Source: Leptospiraceae bacterium (GTDB taxonomy: Bacteria; Spirochaetota; Leptospiria; Leptospirales; Leptospiraceae). Taken from it: a DNA stretch of 64,000 nt. Where the stretch lies: the NCBI GenBank assembly GCA_016708435.1, contig JADJFV010000032.1:57501-121500 (forward strand), in the 5' to 3' direction. How positions within the stretch are numbered: position 1 is the stretch's first letter; each line of letters starts with the position of its first letter. The notes under the pieces are model-generated. The model was given only the letters and a program-made list of their open reading frames with translations. It was not told the DNA's origin and ran no database searches. Made by a program: the position numbers and the translations under genes. Below, piece after piece: positions 35,198-44,717 of the stretch.

Positions 35198-37699
35198 TCA
35201 CATCTCGAACTCTAAAATAACTCTTGTTCCATTTTCCCGCTCGATTCGTATATTTCCTTTTAACTGTTTTGTGAGTAATCCAACTAGCATGAGTCCAAAA
35301 CCAGTTGAGTTTTGAAAATCAATGGATTCAGGAATACTATTCCCATTGTCTTCCACAACTAAGAAAATAGAATTTACATTTGTTGTAGAATTTAGATTCA
35401 CCGAAATATTAATTCTTCCCTGTTCTTTTCCATTAAACGCATACTTCATAATATTGGTCAAGAGTTCATTGATGATAATTCCAAGTGTTTGCAATCTCTT
35501 TACATCTAGCTCAATATCATCAATGTTTTTCTCAATTGTAACAACCTCGGCATTAGGAAAATTGATTACAATCTCATCTACCAAGGAAGGAATGAAATTT
35601 GCTATAGATATTCTTTGGAAATTGGTCGTATGATATAATTTATCATATAAAACCATCATACTCTGCACACGGCTTCCCGCATCTAAGAGAGCATTTCTTC
35701 CACGTGAAGGCTCTTCCATACTTTCTGCTTGTAAAGTAAGTAGACCATTAATTGTGCTCATATTGTTTTTAATGCGATGATGCACTTCTTTTAGTATGAT
35801 TTCTTTTTCTTGGAGAAGGTTTTTTACTTCTTCCTCGGCTCGTTTGCGCTCTGTAATATCATGGGCAACCGTAAAGCGATACTTTCTATTTTGAACAAAA
35901 ATGTTTTCAGCGGATAATAGCACATGTTTAATTTCGCCGGTCTTAGTTCTTAAATCGGCTTCCACATTATTTACACAACCATTCTCATCTGCTTGCGCTA
36001 AAATTGTTTCGATTACTTCGGGAGTTAATATGCCTAACTCAGTAGCTGTTCTACCAATCACTTCATTTTTATCAAATCCAAGTAGAGAATAAAATGCTTC
36101 GTTGACTTCAATGTATTTGCGATCTTCTAAATCACTTAATCCACAGGCAGACGGATTAATATAAAACAATTTGGAAAACTTTTCTTCTGACAATTGAATC
36201 TTGGAAATATCTTTCGTCACTCCAAAGATGGCAGGCTTACCATTCCAAGAACCAAGAGACACCCTTGTCTCAACTGGAATTTGAACGCCTGATTTTGTGA
36301 TAACGGGAACAGGACAAAATTCTGCTTTTCCGTTCAACATTTCCCCTACTATTCTGCCTACTTCCTCACGACGCTCGGGAGGATGAACCATAAGGACAGA
36401 TTTTCCGAGGAGCTCTTCTCTTGAATATCCGAGTCGATTCGTTACAGTTGAATTTTCATGGACTATTTTTCCCTGTTCATCTAAGACGAAGAGAAAATCA
36501 TCAATAGTGTTAAAGAAGGTTTCGTAATTCTGACGGGTCTGCTGCAATAAATCTTCTGCTCGTTTCCGTTCCGTTATATCATGAGCAGAAGCATATAGAA
36601 AATTACTGTCTTCTAATTTAATACAAATACAATTGATTTCGACTTCATATAAAGAACCGTCTTTACGACGATGCCTTGTTTCAAATACAGCGGGATGATC
36701 AATTAATTCTTCTATTTTTTCTAAGATTTGTCTTTCTGAATACAATACATCCCAATCGGTAATCTTAAGCTGTAATAATTCTTCGCGTGTATAACCTAGC
36801 ATTTTACAGAATGCCGGGTTTACTTCTATGATTTTTCCTTGATCATCCATTACATGAATGCCATCACTCGTTGCGTTCAGTAATGTTTGATTGCGAAGCG
36901 CGAGTAACTCAACTGCTGTCTCTGACTTTTTACGCTCTGTAATATCACTTACGCTTCCAATCAGTGCTAACGGTTTTCCAGTGGCATCACGTAACACCGT
37001 AAATTTATCATGAAACCATCTGAACTGACCATTTTTATGCCTAAAGCGATAGTTTACTTCGTATTCACCGGCGGGGTGATTTAGTGCATTTGAAATCACT
37101 CGCTTGGTTTCCGCTGCATCATCTGCGTGGAATAAGTTCATCACAGCTTCCAGTGGCATTTTATTGATTTCTTCTTGCGTATATCCAGAGATTAGAACAA
37201 AAACAGGGCTTAGATAATCATAGGAATTAGTTTGTAAATTGCGTTTGTAGGAAACATCAGAGGAATTTTCAAGAACCTCTCTTAAACGAGCCTCGCTTTC
37301 TTTGATTTGTTTGTTCGCATTGAAAAGCTTAAATGCCATTTTAATAGAGGCATCAAGAACAGTAGGACCTGAGTTCTTCACTACATAACCGTAAGAAGTA
37401 ATCTTTTCTGTTTTTTCAACAACTTCGGGTTCTGTATGACTAGAAAGAAATACTACTGGGATTTCTTTTAGTTCTAATAGTGCCTCGGCTGCTTTCGTTC
37501 CGTCTAAACCTTCTCCTAAATCTATATCCATTAGGATGAGTTCGATAGAATTTGTTTCCTTAAACACTTCAATGGCTTTTTCCCCGGAGGTGGCAACGAT
37601 GACTTTGTATCCGTAATTCTCAAGCGTTTGCTTATTAGCCATAGCTAAAATAACTTCATCTTCTACAAGGAGAAGTGTTTTTTTCGTTTCACTGCTCAT
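35198..37699 (-). CDS. REC-PAS(4)-HisKA_2-HATPase sensor kinase
   Basis: The 833-residue soluble protein starts with a receiver domain (D58 in LMDIDLG), followed by four PAS domains (about residues 135-620) separated by DITERKR linkers. The HisKA_2 domain carries H640/H641 in KEVHHRIKNNMSTINGLL, and the GHKL ATPase has NELLTNIMKYAF and GFGLMLVG. The first ATP loop is DNGNS instead of the usual DxGxG, a mild departure. The N-terminal receiver suggests it is switched by another kinase. Its receiver is a paralogue of that in the protein at 25180-26043. Confidence 0.92.
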   Translation of the reverse strand: MSSETKKTLLLVEDEVILAMANKQTLENYGYKVIVATSGEKAIEVFKETNSIELILMDIDLGEGLDGTKAAEALLELKEIPVVFLSSHTEPEVVEKTEKITSYGYVVKNSGPTVLDASIKMAFKLFNANKQIKESEARLREVLENSSDVSYKRNLQTNSYDYLSPVFVLISGYTQEEINKMPLEAVMNLFHADDAAETKRVISNALNHPAGEYEVNYRFRHKNGQFRWFHDKFTVLRDATGKPLALIGSVSDITERKKSETAVELLALRNQTLLNATSDGIHVMDDQGKIIEVNPAFCKMLGYTREELLQLKITDWDVLYSERQILEKIEELIDHPAVFETRHRRKDGSLYEVEINCICIKLEDSNFLYASAHDITERKRAEDLLQQTRQNYETFFNTIDDFLFVLDEQGKIVHENSTVTNRLGYSREELLGKSVLMVHPPERREEVGRIVGEMLNGKAEFCPVPVITKSGVQIPVETRVSLGSWNGKPAIFGVTKDISKIQLSEEKFSKLFYINPSACGLSDLEDRKYIEVNEAFYSLLGFDKNEVIGRTATELGILTPEVIETILAQADENGCVNNVEADLRTKTGEIKHVLLSAENIFVQNRKYRFTVAHDITERKRAEEEVKNLLQEKEIILKEVHHRIKNNMSTINGLLTLQAESMEEPSRGRNALLDAGSRVQSMMVLYDKLYHTTNFQRISIANFIPSLVDEIVINFPNAEVVTIEKNIDDIELDVKRLQTLGIIINELLTNIMKYAFNGKEQGRINISVNLNSTTNVNSIFLVVEDNGNSIPESIDFQNSTGFGLMLVGLLTKQLKGNIRIERENGTRVILEFEM

Positions 37700-37819
37700 A
37701 AATTACTTCTCTCCTTTTTTCACTCATCTGTCAAGGCGAAACTGAGTTCATTGGAATAACATTACTCATATCCATTCTTATCGTTTCCTTATCGGTGCTC
37801 ATCGATGGTAATCTTCTTA

Positions 37820-39286
37820 TTACTTTTTCACAGAAGCACCTAAGTATACTTTTCTATCTACAAACTCATAGGGAACAATGGGAGTAAAGTTAATAGGAAG
37901 AGCACTACCTCTGCCTGATTCAATTACATAGTTTAAGCTTAAAGAAGTATTACTTGTTTCATAAGAAATCCCAACTGAGTATCCTATTAAATTTACATAG
38001 TTCGGAATTCTAGTGCTCTGCTGACCGTTTGGATAAATTACTATGGAACTGTTTGAGTTAGATAGATTAATTAGATCTTTCCCGTTTGTGCGTAGGTTTG
38101 CGGCTATTGCTGATTCTAACCAAGAAACATTTCTGCTATTCGATTGATTGGTATGATAACCTGCTCTGAGTGCAATGAAGTCTGTTAAGAAAAACTCTAA
38201 TCCTAAAGCATAATTGTCGGTTGCATAGACTCGCAAATCGCGATACTCTCTGTCTGTCAAAATGACTAGAGAAGCGCTGGGCTCATAGGCATATATTTTC
38301 TTGGACTTTGAAAAATCAGAGGTGTGAATCCAGTCCGCTGCCACAAGAAATCGCTTGGATAAAAAATAAGATATTCCCATTCTTAACTCAACTGGTTCTG
38401 GAATTCCTCCGTTCGTTACAGGCTTGCCAAAAAGCTTGAGTGGAGTATTGGATGGGAGATTCATTGCCTGCGGCTGACCGAGAATTGCATTGTCATAACG
38501 AGTGGAACTATCATATAGATTGATATCACTTGCACTTTGTGTAAAACTACTTGTTTGAATGTATTGGTCTCTTTGATACTTATACGTCGCAAACGGTTTT
38601 CTAGCAGAAAAACCCAAGCCGACTTTTTCTGTAATCATATACTGCAAACCAAAAATGGGAATGACTCCCCTCGTATCCCTCGTATGTTCGAGAGACTCAT
38701 TTATATAGGCACCTCCCTTTAAACCAAAAACAGATTTTTGCGAGGCACGATTTTTATCTTGGAAGGCATAAATGGTAAGACCAATAGAGAGTTTGTCGGT
38801 TAAAAGATAAGCAATGCTCGGACCTGTATAGGTGATCTGGCTGTTTTGTGTAAATTGAAACTGAACACTACTCACAGTGCTAATACTCGCCGGTGTATAG
38901 CTTTGAATGCTCTGATCGTAGTTTTCCACGGAAGGATTTACGAGACTAAAAGCATATCTCCATTTGTCTATCGACTTAGCTACACCAATATAGGAAGGAA
39001 GCATTCCGGAGGAATGAGCCGTAAGTCCTTGACCAGGACCTTGTAAATTGTAATAAGAAGATCTCGTATCACTCGCACTAAACGTAGAGGTAGTCGAAGA
39101 ACTGTCATACATAAACCCAAGTCCCGCAGGATTATAATAGGCTCCAGAAGCGTCATCCGATACAGCAGTATAAGCACCGCTCATGCCGGCAGCTCTATCC
39201 CCAAATGCACCTTTTATATTGTGATCCACGTCAGCCATAACAGATTGTCCTAAAACTACAATCAACAATAAGAAGATTCTATTCAT
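37820..39286 (-). CDS. FadL/OmpP1/TodX family outer-membrane transporter
   Basis: The 488-residue protein has a signal peptide (MNRIFLLLIVVLGQSVMA) followed by the plug-domain signature (GAFGDRAAGMSGAYTAVSDD, ASGAYYNPAGLGF). The rest is a 14-strand-like barrel rich in aromatics. FadL proteins import long-chain fatty acids and other hydrophobic compounds across the outer membrane. The two desaturase units 11-16 kb away fit a fatty-acid-using lifestyle but are not in the same operon. An ACCGATGG-type repeat fragment lies in the gap before the upstream kinase. Confidence 0.9.
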   Translation of the reverse strand: MNRIFLLLIVVLGQSVMADVDHNIKGAFGDRAAGMSGAYTAVSDDASGAYYNPAGLGFMYDSSSTTSTFSASDTRSSYYNLQGPGQGLTAHSSGMLPSYIGVAKSIDKWRYAFSLVNPSVENYDQSIQSYTPASISTVSSVQFQFTQNSQITYTGPSIAYLLTDKLSIGLTIYAFQDKNRASQKSVFGLKGGAYINESLEHTRDTRGVIPIFGLQYMITEKVGLGFSARKPFATYKYQRDQYIQTSSFTQSASDINLYDSSTRYDNAILGQPQAMNLPSNTPLKLFGKPVTNGGIPEPVELRMGISYFLSKRFLVAADWIHTSDFSKSKKIYAYEPSASLVILTDREYRDLRVYATDNYALGLEFFLTDFIALRAGYHTNQSNSRNVSWLESAIAANLRTNGKDLINLSNSNSSIVIYPNGQQSTRIPNYVNLIGYSVGISYETSNTSLSLNYVIESGRGSALPINFTPIVPYEFVDRKVYLGASVKK

Positions 39287-39486
39287 AAATCTCCAAGCCT
39301 CCTTTCAATCAAATCAGAGAAAAAGAAATAGGGAAAAGTGAATAGTGAAATTTTATCTAAGCTATACTACTTTTTTCCGTTTCAGTCTAGAGAGTGGTTA
39401 ATTGGGAGGGTTGCGAATAATATTTCATGTTGTTGACAGAGTAGAATCAAAGGCATACAATTCTAGATGGCGGGAGAGGTAGGAAA

Positions 39487-41121
39487 ATGAAAACCATTAT
39501 CTTAGTAATATTTGCATTATTCTTCGACTGTTGCTTTCTATTGCCTCCAAAGGCAGTTTTAAACAATGGCTATGATGGTCCTTTACCAATTATTGCTAAG
39601 CTGATTGACGATTTGAGCCAAAGGGCGAACTCTCTCTCACCGGTGAATACTTTTTCTCTAAGAAATGTTCCGACAAAGATTTCAGAAGGAGGATTTCAAA
39701 CCATTTATATTCGTCTTTCTTTAAAAACATCGGATACGCAAACCGTTATCATAGCCAGTGACAATCCTGCCATAGAAGTTGGGAATGCGAGTAGCACGAC
39801 TTTGACTTTTGCCCCCAATTATTCCACGATCGAACAATCTTTCACATTGAATGCATTGATAGATAATAATCAAATAGACGAAACTGCACAGATAACAATT
39901 AGTTCAAGCAGTATAGAGACAACAACATTGAGTATAAAAAATACAGATACATTGGGAAGTTGGATTTCTATCTCGAATGGAAATATAGTAGAAGGATCAA
40001 CGGGGAATATCAATGTTAAACTCACACAAAAGCCATTTGAAAATATTGCGGTTACTCTTAGTTCGTCTCTCACAGAGTTGTCTATTGATACTCCGCAGAT
40101 TATTTTTACCTCCGATAACTGGAACACAAATCAAACGATAGGTCTTACAGGCTCGATAGACTCGAATTCAATTTCTGAGACTGTTACGATTACCGGAAAT
40201 GCTACAGGAATTTCCAATACAGGAACGGTTCAATACTTAGAGAATGGAATTATAATAGCGGGTGCGAATAGCATAAAGGCAAACAATACGGCAATAATTC
40301 TAGTATCATTGGAAAGGCAACCGAAGCAAAATGTTTCAGTCAGTCTTAAATCCAATACGGGAGAAGTTACAGTAAGTAGCAGCAATTTACTATTTACCGC
40401 ACAGAATTATAATACAGCGCAAACTATCACCTTATCATCGGGAAGCCTTACAATTACAAAAGCTACTATCACTGCAAGTTCAAATGGAATTTCTGATAAA
40501 ACAACATCTATCTGGTCAAGTATTCCAGTTGCTTACAGTTGGGGAACATTTACGGATAACTTCAACGGAACCATTCAGTTTGATGGAATAGCGGGAACTT
40601 TCGGTGGAAATATTTATACAGCAAAAACTTTAACTTTTATGAAATGCACCCAAGGACAAACCTATGATTCTACGAATAATACATGTATAGGCTCCCCAAT
40701 CACGTATCAGTTCTGTTCTACTGTTTCAAACAATTGTAATAATGGAGATTTGAATCAAATACTCGGAAGTGCTTTTTTAAATAATGCATATAGCTCTGCA
40801 TACAATACCTGCGATGATTTAATCTTTGCCGGAAAAACAGATTGGAGAGTTCCAACTATCAGTGAGCTAAAAACTTTAATCCATTGCACTGATAAAACAA
40901 TGCCATCGGTTATGTATATGGGCTGTTCGCTTGGAAATTTTTCCTCACCAGCGGTTAATGGTTTATTTCCAAATACTGTTGCCTACAATTACTGGTCTTC
41001 CGCTACTTATGCCACTTTAGATCAAAACGCTTTGACTGTATATTTCAGTGATGGATCTTTGTCTAACAGTCCAAAGAACACAGATACCTACCATTACATT
41101 CGTTGCATTTCAGGACAATGA
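39487..41121 (+). CDS. DUF1566 (Lcl C-terminal) surface lipoprotein
   Basis: The 544-residue protein has a lipoprotein-like start (MKTIILVIFALFFDCCF) and three or four Calx-beta-like or Ig-like repeats of about 90 residues (ISEGGFQTIYIRLS; IVEGSTGNINVKLT; IKANNTAIILVSLE). It ends with a DUF1566 domain (CDDLIFAGKTDWRVPTISEL, YWSSATYA, YHYIRCISGQ). DUF1566 is common in Leptospira surface proteins. AGGTAGGAAA precedes ATG 39487. It converges on the caspase gene with five bases between them. Confidence 0.85.
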   Translation: MKTIILVIFALFFDCCFLLPPKAVLNNGYDGPLPIIAKLIDDLSQRANSLSPVNTFSLRNVPTKISEGGFQTIYIRLSLKTSDTQTVIIASDNPAIEVGNASSTTLTFAPNYSTIEQSFTLNALIDNNQIDETAQITISSSSIETTTLSIKNTDTLGSWISISNGNIVEGSTGNINVKLTQKPFENIAVTLSSSLTELSIDTPQIIFTSDNWNTNQTIGLTGSIDSNSISETVTITGNATGISNTGTVQYLENGIIIAGANSIKANNTAIILVSLERQPKQNVSVSLKSNTGEVTVSSSNLLFTAQNYNTAQTITLSSGSLTITKATITASSNGISDKTTSIWSSIPVAYSWGTFTDNFNGTIQFDGIAGTFGGNIYTAKTLTFMKCTQGQTYDSTNNTCIGSPITYQFCSTVSNNCNNGDLNQILGSAFLNNAYSSAYNTCDDLIFAGKTDWRVPTISELKTLIHCTDKTMPSVMYMGCSLGNFSSPAVNGLFPNTVAYNYWSSATYATLDQNALTVYFSDGSLSNSPKNTDTYHYIRCISGQ

Positions 41122-41126
41122 GTTAT

Positions 41127-42767
41127 TTAAAATCTCCAAGACCACTGCACAGAATGTAAAGTTTCTGTTGAAGCTCCAACTGCAATAGGGGAAACTTTAT
41201 ACATTTTATAATCAAAAGCAAAGGTGTCAACTTTGGGCAAATCGGTATATAACCCTGCATGAGCGATATTCCAAACCCAAAAACCCAGCAGTAGCAGATA
41301 ACCTCCAGTAGCCGTAGACTCAGCTTTATGCAAATCATTTCTCTTTGATTGCATATTCATGTATCCTGCTAGTAGGAGTTCAGGTTGCTGATAAGGAATG
41401 ATTGCTTTATTATAATCAGACTGAGCTGCTTTTAAATGAGATAAATTCATCGAGTAGTAACCTAAGAATCCAAGACCTAATGCGAAATAAGTTGCGCCTG
41501 CCAGACGATTCCCACTATTCCATTGACCCCAACCTGGAATCAATGCAGATCTCCAAACAAAACCTAAACGAGATGGTTCTTTGATCTTTTTTTCCACAAG
41601 ACTTTTCGATGTATCACCTGCAACTGTAATGATTAAATCTCCCGTCTTCTCTCCGTAAATTTTGGTAAACGGTTTTTGTTTTTTATTTTTCTTGAGAGAC
41701 CATTCCTTTACTCCTTTCTGAACAAACTGTTCTAATTCTGAAAACGCCACGACTCCGTCTTTGTTTGTATCCGCTTGTCCTTCGGAACCCATAACCAAAT
41801 ACTTTGTGAATACACCATAGTCTGTTTCATCATCTTCATAACTATAAAAGCCAGCCTTTGTAGAATAGAAAGTTCCAGCAAGTTCTGCACCGGTGAATTC
41901 TTTTTCTAAGATACTGTTTCGAGAAGAACTTTTGCTCGCATAAAGAACATCTCTACATGCATCTAAAATCAAAAGGCTTTTTTTAATTCCATGAGTCTTG
42001 AATCTATTTACAATGGAGTTAATAGAAAGAGCAGTATTGAATTGTTTTTCAACTACAGTGTCTACGGCGATTAGATATCCATTTTCATCCATATCAGAAA
42101 CTCCATGTCCTGAGAAAAAGAACACAATCATATCCTCGGGGCGGGTAAATCGCAGTATGCTGTCAAGCTTCTCTTCAATATTGAGTTTACTTGGAAATAA
42201 ATTTTCGGAATCATTTCTTGGATCAATGTCATCAGTCATAACAAAGACTTGATCGAATTGTCCCATGTCTTTTAGAATTTTCCCAAAAATCTTTGCATCA
42301 TTTCTTGCCTTAGAGAGTTTACTAATTGCCTTATCCTGGTATTCATTAACACCTACAAGTATCGCATAACGCTTTCCCTGGTTCTCTTCATCCAATTTTT
42401 CAATTTCAATTTTGATTCCTTTGGATTTGATTTCATATTTCTTTATTACAGTAGACTTGGTTGAAGTTTCGGGCACTTGGCTTGGTTCAGCAGGTTTTTC
42501 TTTTGCAATTTCCTTTGTTGTATCTTTTGCCGGTTCTTTCAATGCATCTTTCGCCGCTTCCACTGGAATAGGATTATTCTTTATGCCTTCCATTTCTTTG
42601 CGTAAGCTTTCATTTTCAGCCTCTAACTTTTTCAACCGTTCTTCTTGGGTCATCCTCTTCTTCTGTAAATCTTTCAAACCAATAGAGTCTTTCGGAAAAA
42701 TCGTCAGAGAAACAATAAAGAGGATGAATACAGCAAGACCAAACTTCCTTGAATGAAGTATTAACAT
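41127..42767 (-). CDS. Caspase-like (C14) peptidase with EF-hand-like loop and membrane tail
   Basis: The 546-residue protein has an N-terminal membrane anchor, a coiled coil (about 30-65), a Lys/Glu/Pro-rich linker and a caspase-like domain (about 130-390). The catalytic pair is H221 (FFFSGHG) and C271 (LILDACRD). A calcium-binding EF-hand pattern lies at 333-344 (DTNKDGVVAFSE) inside the domain. A C-terminal DUF5683-like region follows (SALIPGWGQWNSGN with hydrophobic helices). Similar EF-hand-containing caspases are common in bacteria; substrates are unknown. Confidence 0.9.
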   Translation of the reverse strand: MLILHSRKFGLAVFILFIVSLTIFPKDSIGLKDLQKKRMTQEERLKKLEAENESLRKEMEGIKNNPIPVEAAKDALKEPAKDTTKEIAKEKPAEPSQVPETSTKSTVIKKYEIKSKGIKIEIEKLDEENQGKRYAILVGVNEYQDKAISKLSKARNDAKIFGKILKDMGQFDQVFVMTDDIDPRNDSENLFPSKLNIEEKLDSILRFTRPEDMIVFFFSGHGVSDMDENGYLIAVDTVVEKQFNTALSINSIVNRFKTHGIKKSLLILDACRDVLYASKSSSRNSILEKEFTGAELAGTFYSTKAGFYSYEDDETDYGVFTKYLVMGSEGQADTNKDGVVAFSELEQFVQKGVKEWSLKKNKKQKPFTKIYGEKTGDLIITVAGDTSKSLVEKKIKEPSRLGFVWRSALIPGWGQWNSGNRLAGATYFALGLGFLGYYSMNLSHLKAAQSDYNKAIIPYQQPELLLAGYMNMQSKRNDLHKAESTATGGYLLLLGFWVWNIAHAGLYTDLPKVDTFAFDYKMYKVSPIAVGASTETLHSVQWSWRF

Positions 42768-43286
42768 GAATAAAAAATACTCCTAATTCCATCGAATGTC
42801 AATAGAATTAAAAATCAATGTATTCACTTCCAGTAACGTATTATCTCTTCACCTTCACGAATGGAAAATCATTTATCCTCTCATCAATCGCTCTTCGACC
42901 AAGGGAAATAGACGGTGGAGTTTGAACAATGTCTTTCAAGTAAGGTTTTTTACGGATATGAAGTCCCTTGTATTTTCCCAAGGGCGTGGATTAACCCACG
43001 CCCTTGGGAAAACGTGTGAGGAATTTGCTTCTAGAATTTACAAAGAATTTCCCAAAGCTAACGTTGTATGGATCTCGTGCAAGAGGAAATTCCGCAAATG
43101 TCAGAATCCTAGACTCACGTGTGATGGTCATCTGAAAAGCTATCAAAAGCCCTACTCTTCATTTCTTCCATTTCCTAAATATCTCATTCAAATAGAATTT
43201 GACATAGCTATAATATTTAAAGAGTCTAGGTTTGGGAATCATCGAAAGCTATGTGATTTCATGCTTTTACTAAGTGAGGTTTGCTG
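42768..43286. other. Intergenic region with a strong palindrome
   Basis: About 520 bases separate the divergent caspase and GAF-kinase genes. A near-perfect palindrome lies at 42973-43012. A 167-codon plus-strand open frame crosses it, but its composition and the palindrome inside it make it doubtful. Confidence 0.55.
42973..43012. repeat. Perfect 17-bp-arm palindrome
   Basis: TTTTCCCAAGGGCGTGG and CCACGCCCTTGGGAAAA flank a 6-base loop (ATTAAC). It is strong enough to form a stable hairpin, and the T-rich ends on both strands would suit a bidirectional terminator. It is GC-rich compared with its surroundings. Confidence 0.85.
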
Positions 43287-44711
43287 TTGGAAGAATTGAG
43301 AAGAGAAATTGAAGATCTAAAAGGAATTATCAGTTCCTATGAAACATTGCATGAACTGAGCCAAAAGGAATTGTCAGAAGCGAAAGAGGCAATCAAAGGC
43401 TATGAAGCAATGCTCAATCTTTCAGCCGAAGAAAGAAAACAATCTTATGAAACAGTAGATGCATTTCGTTTGGTGCAAGAAGTTTCCAGACAGGAACTTC
43501 TAGATGCAGATAAAGTAATTCAAAATATTCTTTCGATGGATAGAGAACTTTCAGAGGTTTCGGATGTGAAACCGCTCATGACTAAGATTCTTCAATCTGC
43601 CATTCAATCTCTTGGGGGAGATCTTGGAATTATCTTCCTTAAGAAAGAAGGGAAATTAACTCCCATGTATTATGAAAATATCACCGAGCATCAAATTTCA
43701 ATCCTGGGTTATATCAAGTCTCTCGCCGAGAGTGGTATGAAAGCAGAAGGTGGAAAAACAATTGGAACTTATTTAGTTCATCATGATAAAGAAGAAAAGA
43801 AGATTTCCTATATTTGCAATAGCTTCAAACAAGATGAGCGGGTAATCGGTATTATCTATTTGGAAAAATCTTCTAACGATATGGCATTTCACACCACTGA
43901 CTTGACCACGCTAGAAGTTTATAGCCTGCAAACTTCCATTGCGTTACAACAATCTAAAACAAGTATAAAAGTTCTTTCTATGCTAAGAGAGATCAATCAG
44001 AAAAACCAAATGTTAGAGAAAGCGCAAGAATTAAACATTCGACTCAGTCAAACAAAGGATGCATTCTTAAAGAATCTTTCTTTTGAATTAAAGACTCCGC
44101 TTTCTTTCATTCGCGGTTTCTCGGAACTATTACAGGGAACAGATCCAACTCATATAGATCAAATAAAAGCTCATGTGGAATCCATCTATCTAGAGAGTGA
44201 AAAACTAACACTTCTACTAAGTGATCTTTTACTTCTCACAGATCTGGAAACAGAAATAAAACTCAAGAAAGAAGAAATTGCTCTTAAGCAAATAATAGAT
44301 ATTTGCCTCTCTAAAGTAGAAGAAATTTCCAAGCGCAAGAAATTAGAAATTACTATCACTGTAGCGGGTAACGTTCTAGCGGATAAAGTTCTATTTACCA
44401 AAGTCTTGTTTAATCTAATTAAAAATGCAGTGTATTACAACAGACGAAACGGAAAGGTAGAGATATTCTCGGAAAGGTTAAAAACAGAAACACGTATCAC
44501 AGTGCGCGATACAGGACTTGGTATTTCAGAAGAAAACCTCAAACATGTATTCGAGAAATTCTTTCGGGCAGACAATGTAGATTCTTTTGATGGAATTGGT
44601 GTGGGACTTTTTATTGCTGAACGAGTCGTCGAATTACACGGTGGAAGTATTTCTGCCAAAAGTGAATTACTGGGAGGCAGTGAATTTCAAATCCATTTGC
44701 CTTTGGTCTAA
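43287..44711 (+). CDS. GAF-domain histidine kinase with phospho-histidine replaced
   Basis: The product is about 474 residues: an N-terminal coiled coil (1-80), a GAF domain (about 85-225), a HisKA-type helix pair and a GHKL ATPase (N-box FNLIKNAVYY, DTGLGI, GIGVGL). The H-box reads LSFELKTPL where a histidine is expected in SHELRTPL; codon 44082-44084 is TTT (Phe). It probably cannot phosphorylate itself and may act as a pseudokinase. The start TTG 43287 lies seven bases from GAGG. It converges on the haem lipoprotein gene with six bases between. Confidence 0.88.
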   Translation: MEELRREIEDLKGIISSYETLHELSQKELSEAKEAIKGYEAMLNLSAEERKQSYETVDAFRLVQEVSRQELLDADKVIQNILSMDRELSEVSDVKPLMTKILQSAIQSLGGDLGIIFLKKEGKLTPMYYENITEHQISILGYIKSLAESGMKAEGGKTIGTYLVHHDKEEKKISYICNSFKQDERVIGIIYLEKSSNDMAFHTTDLTTLEVYSLQTSIALQQSKTSIKVLSMLREINQKNQMLEKAQELNIRLSQTKDAFLKNLSFELKTPLSFIRGFSELLQGTDPTHIDQIKAHVESIYLESEKLTLLLSDLLLLTDLETEIKLKKEEIALKQIIDICLSKVEEISKRKKLEITITVAGNVLADKVLFTKVLFNLIKNAVYYNRRNGKVEIFSERLKTETRITVRDTGLGISEENLKHVFEKFFRADNVDSFDGIGVGLFIAERVVELHGGSISAKSELLGGSEFQIHLPLV

Positions 44712-44717
44712 ATGGAT

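Noticed and set aside
42796..43299. 167-codon plus-strand open frame
   Set aside because: It spans the strong palindrome at 42973-43012, has no ribosome site or recognisable domain, and overlaps the start of the GAF kinase.
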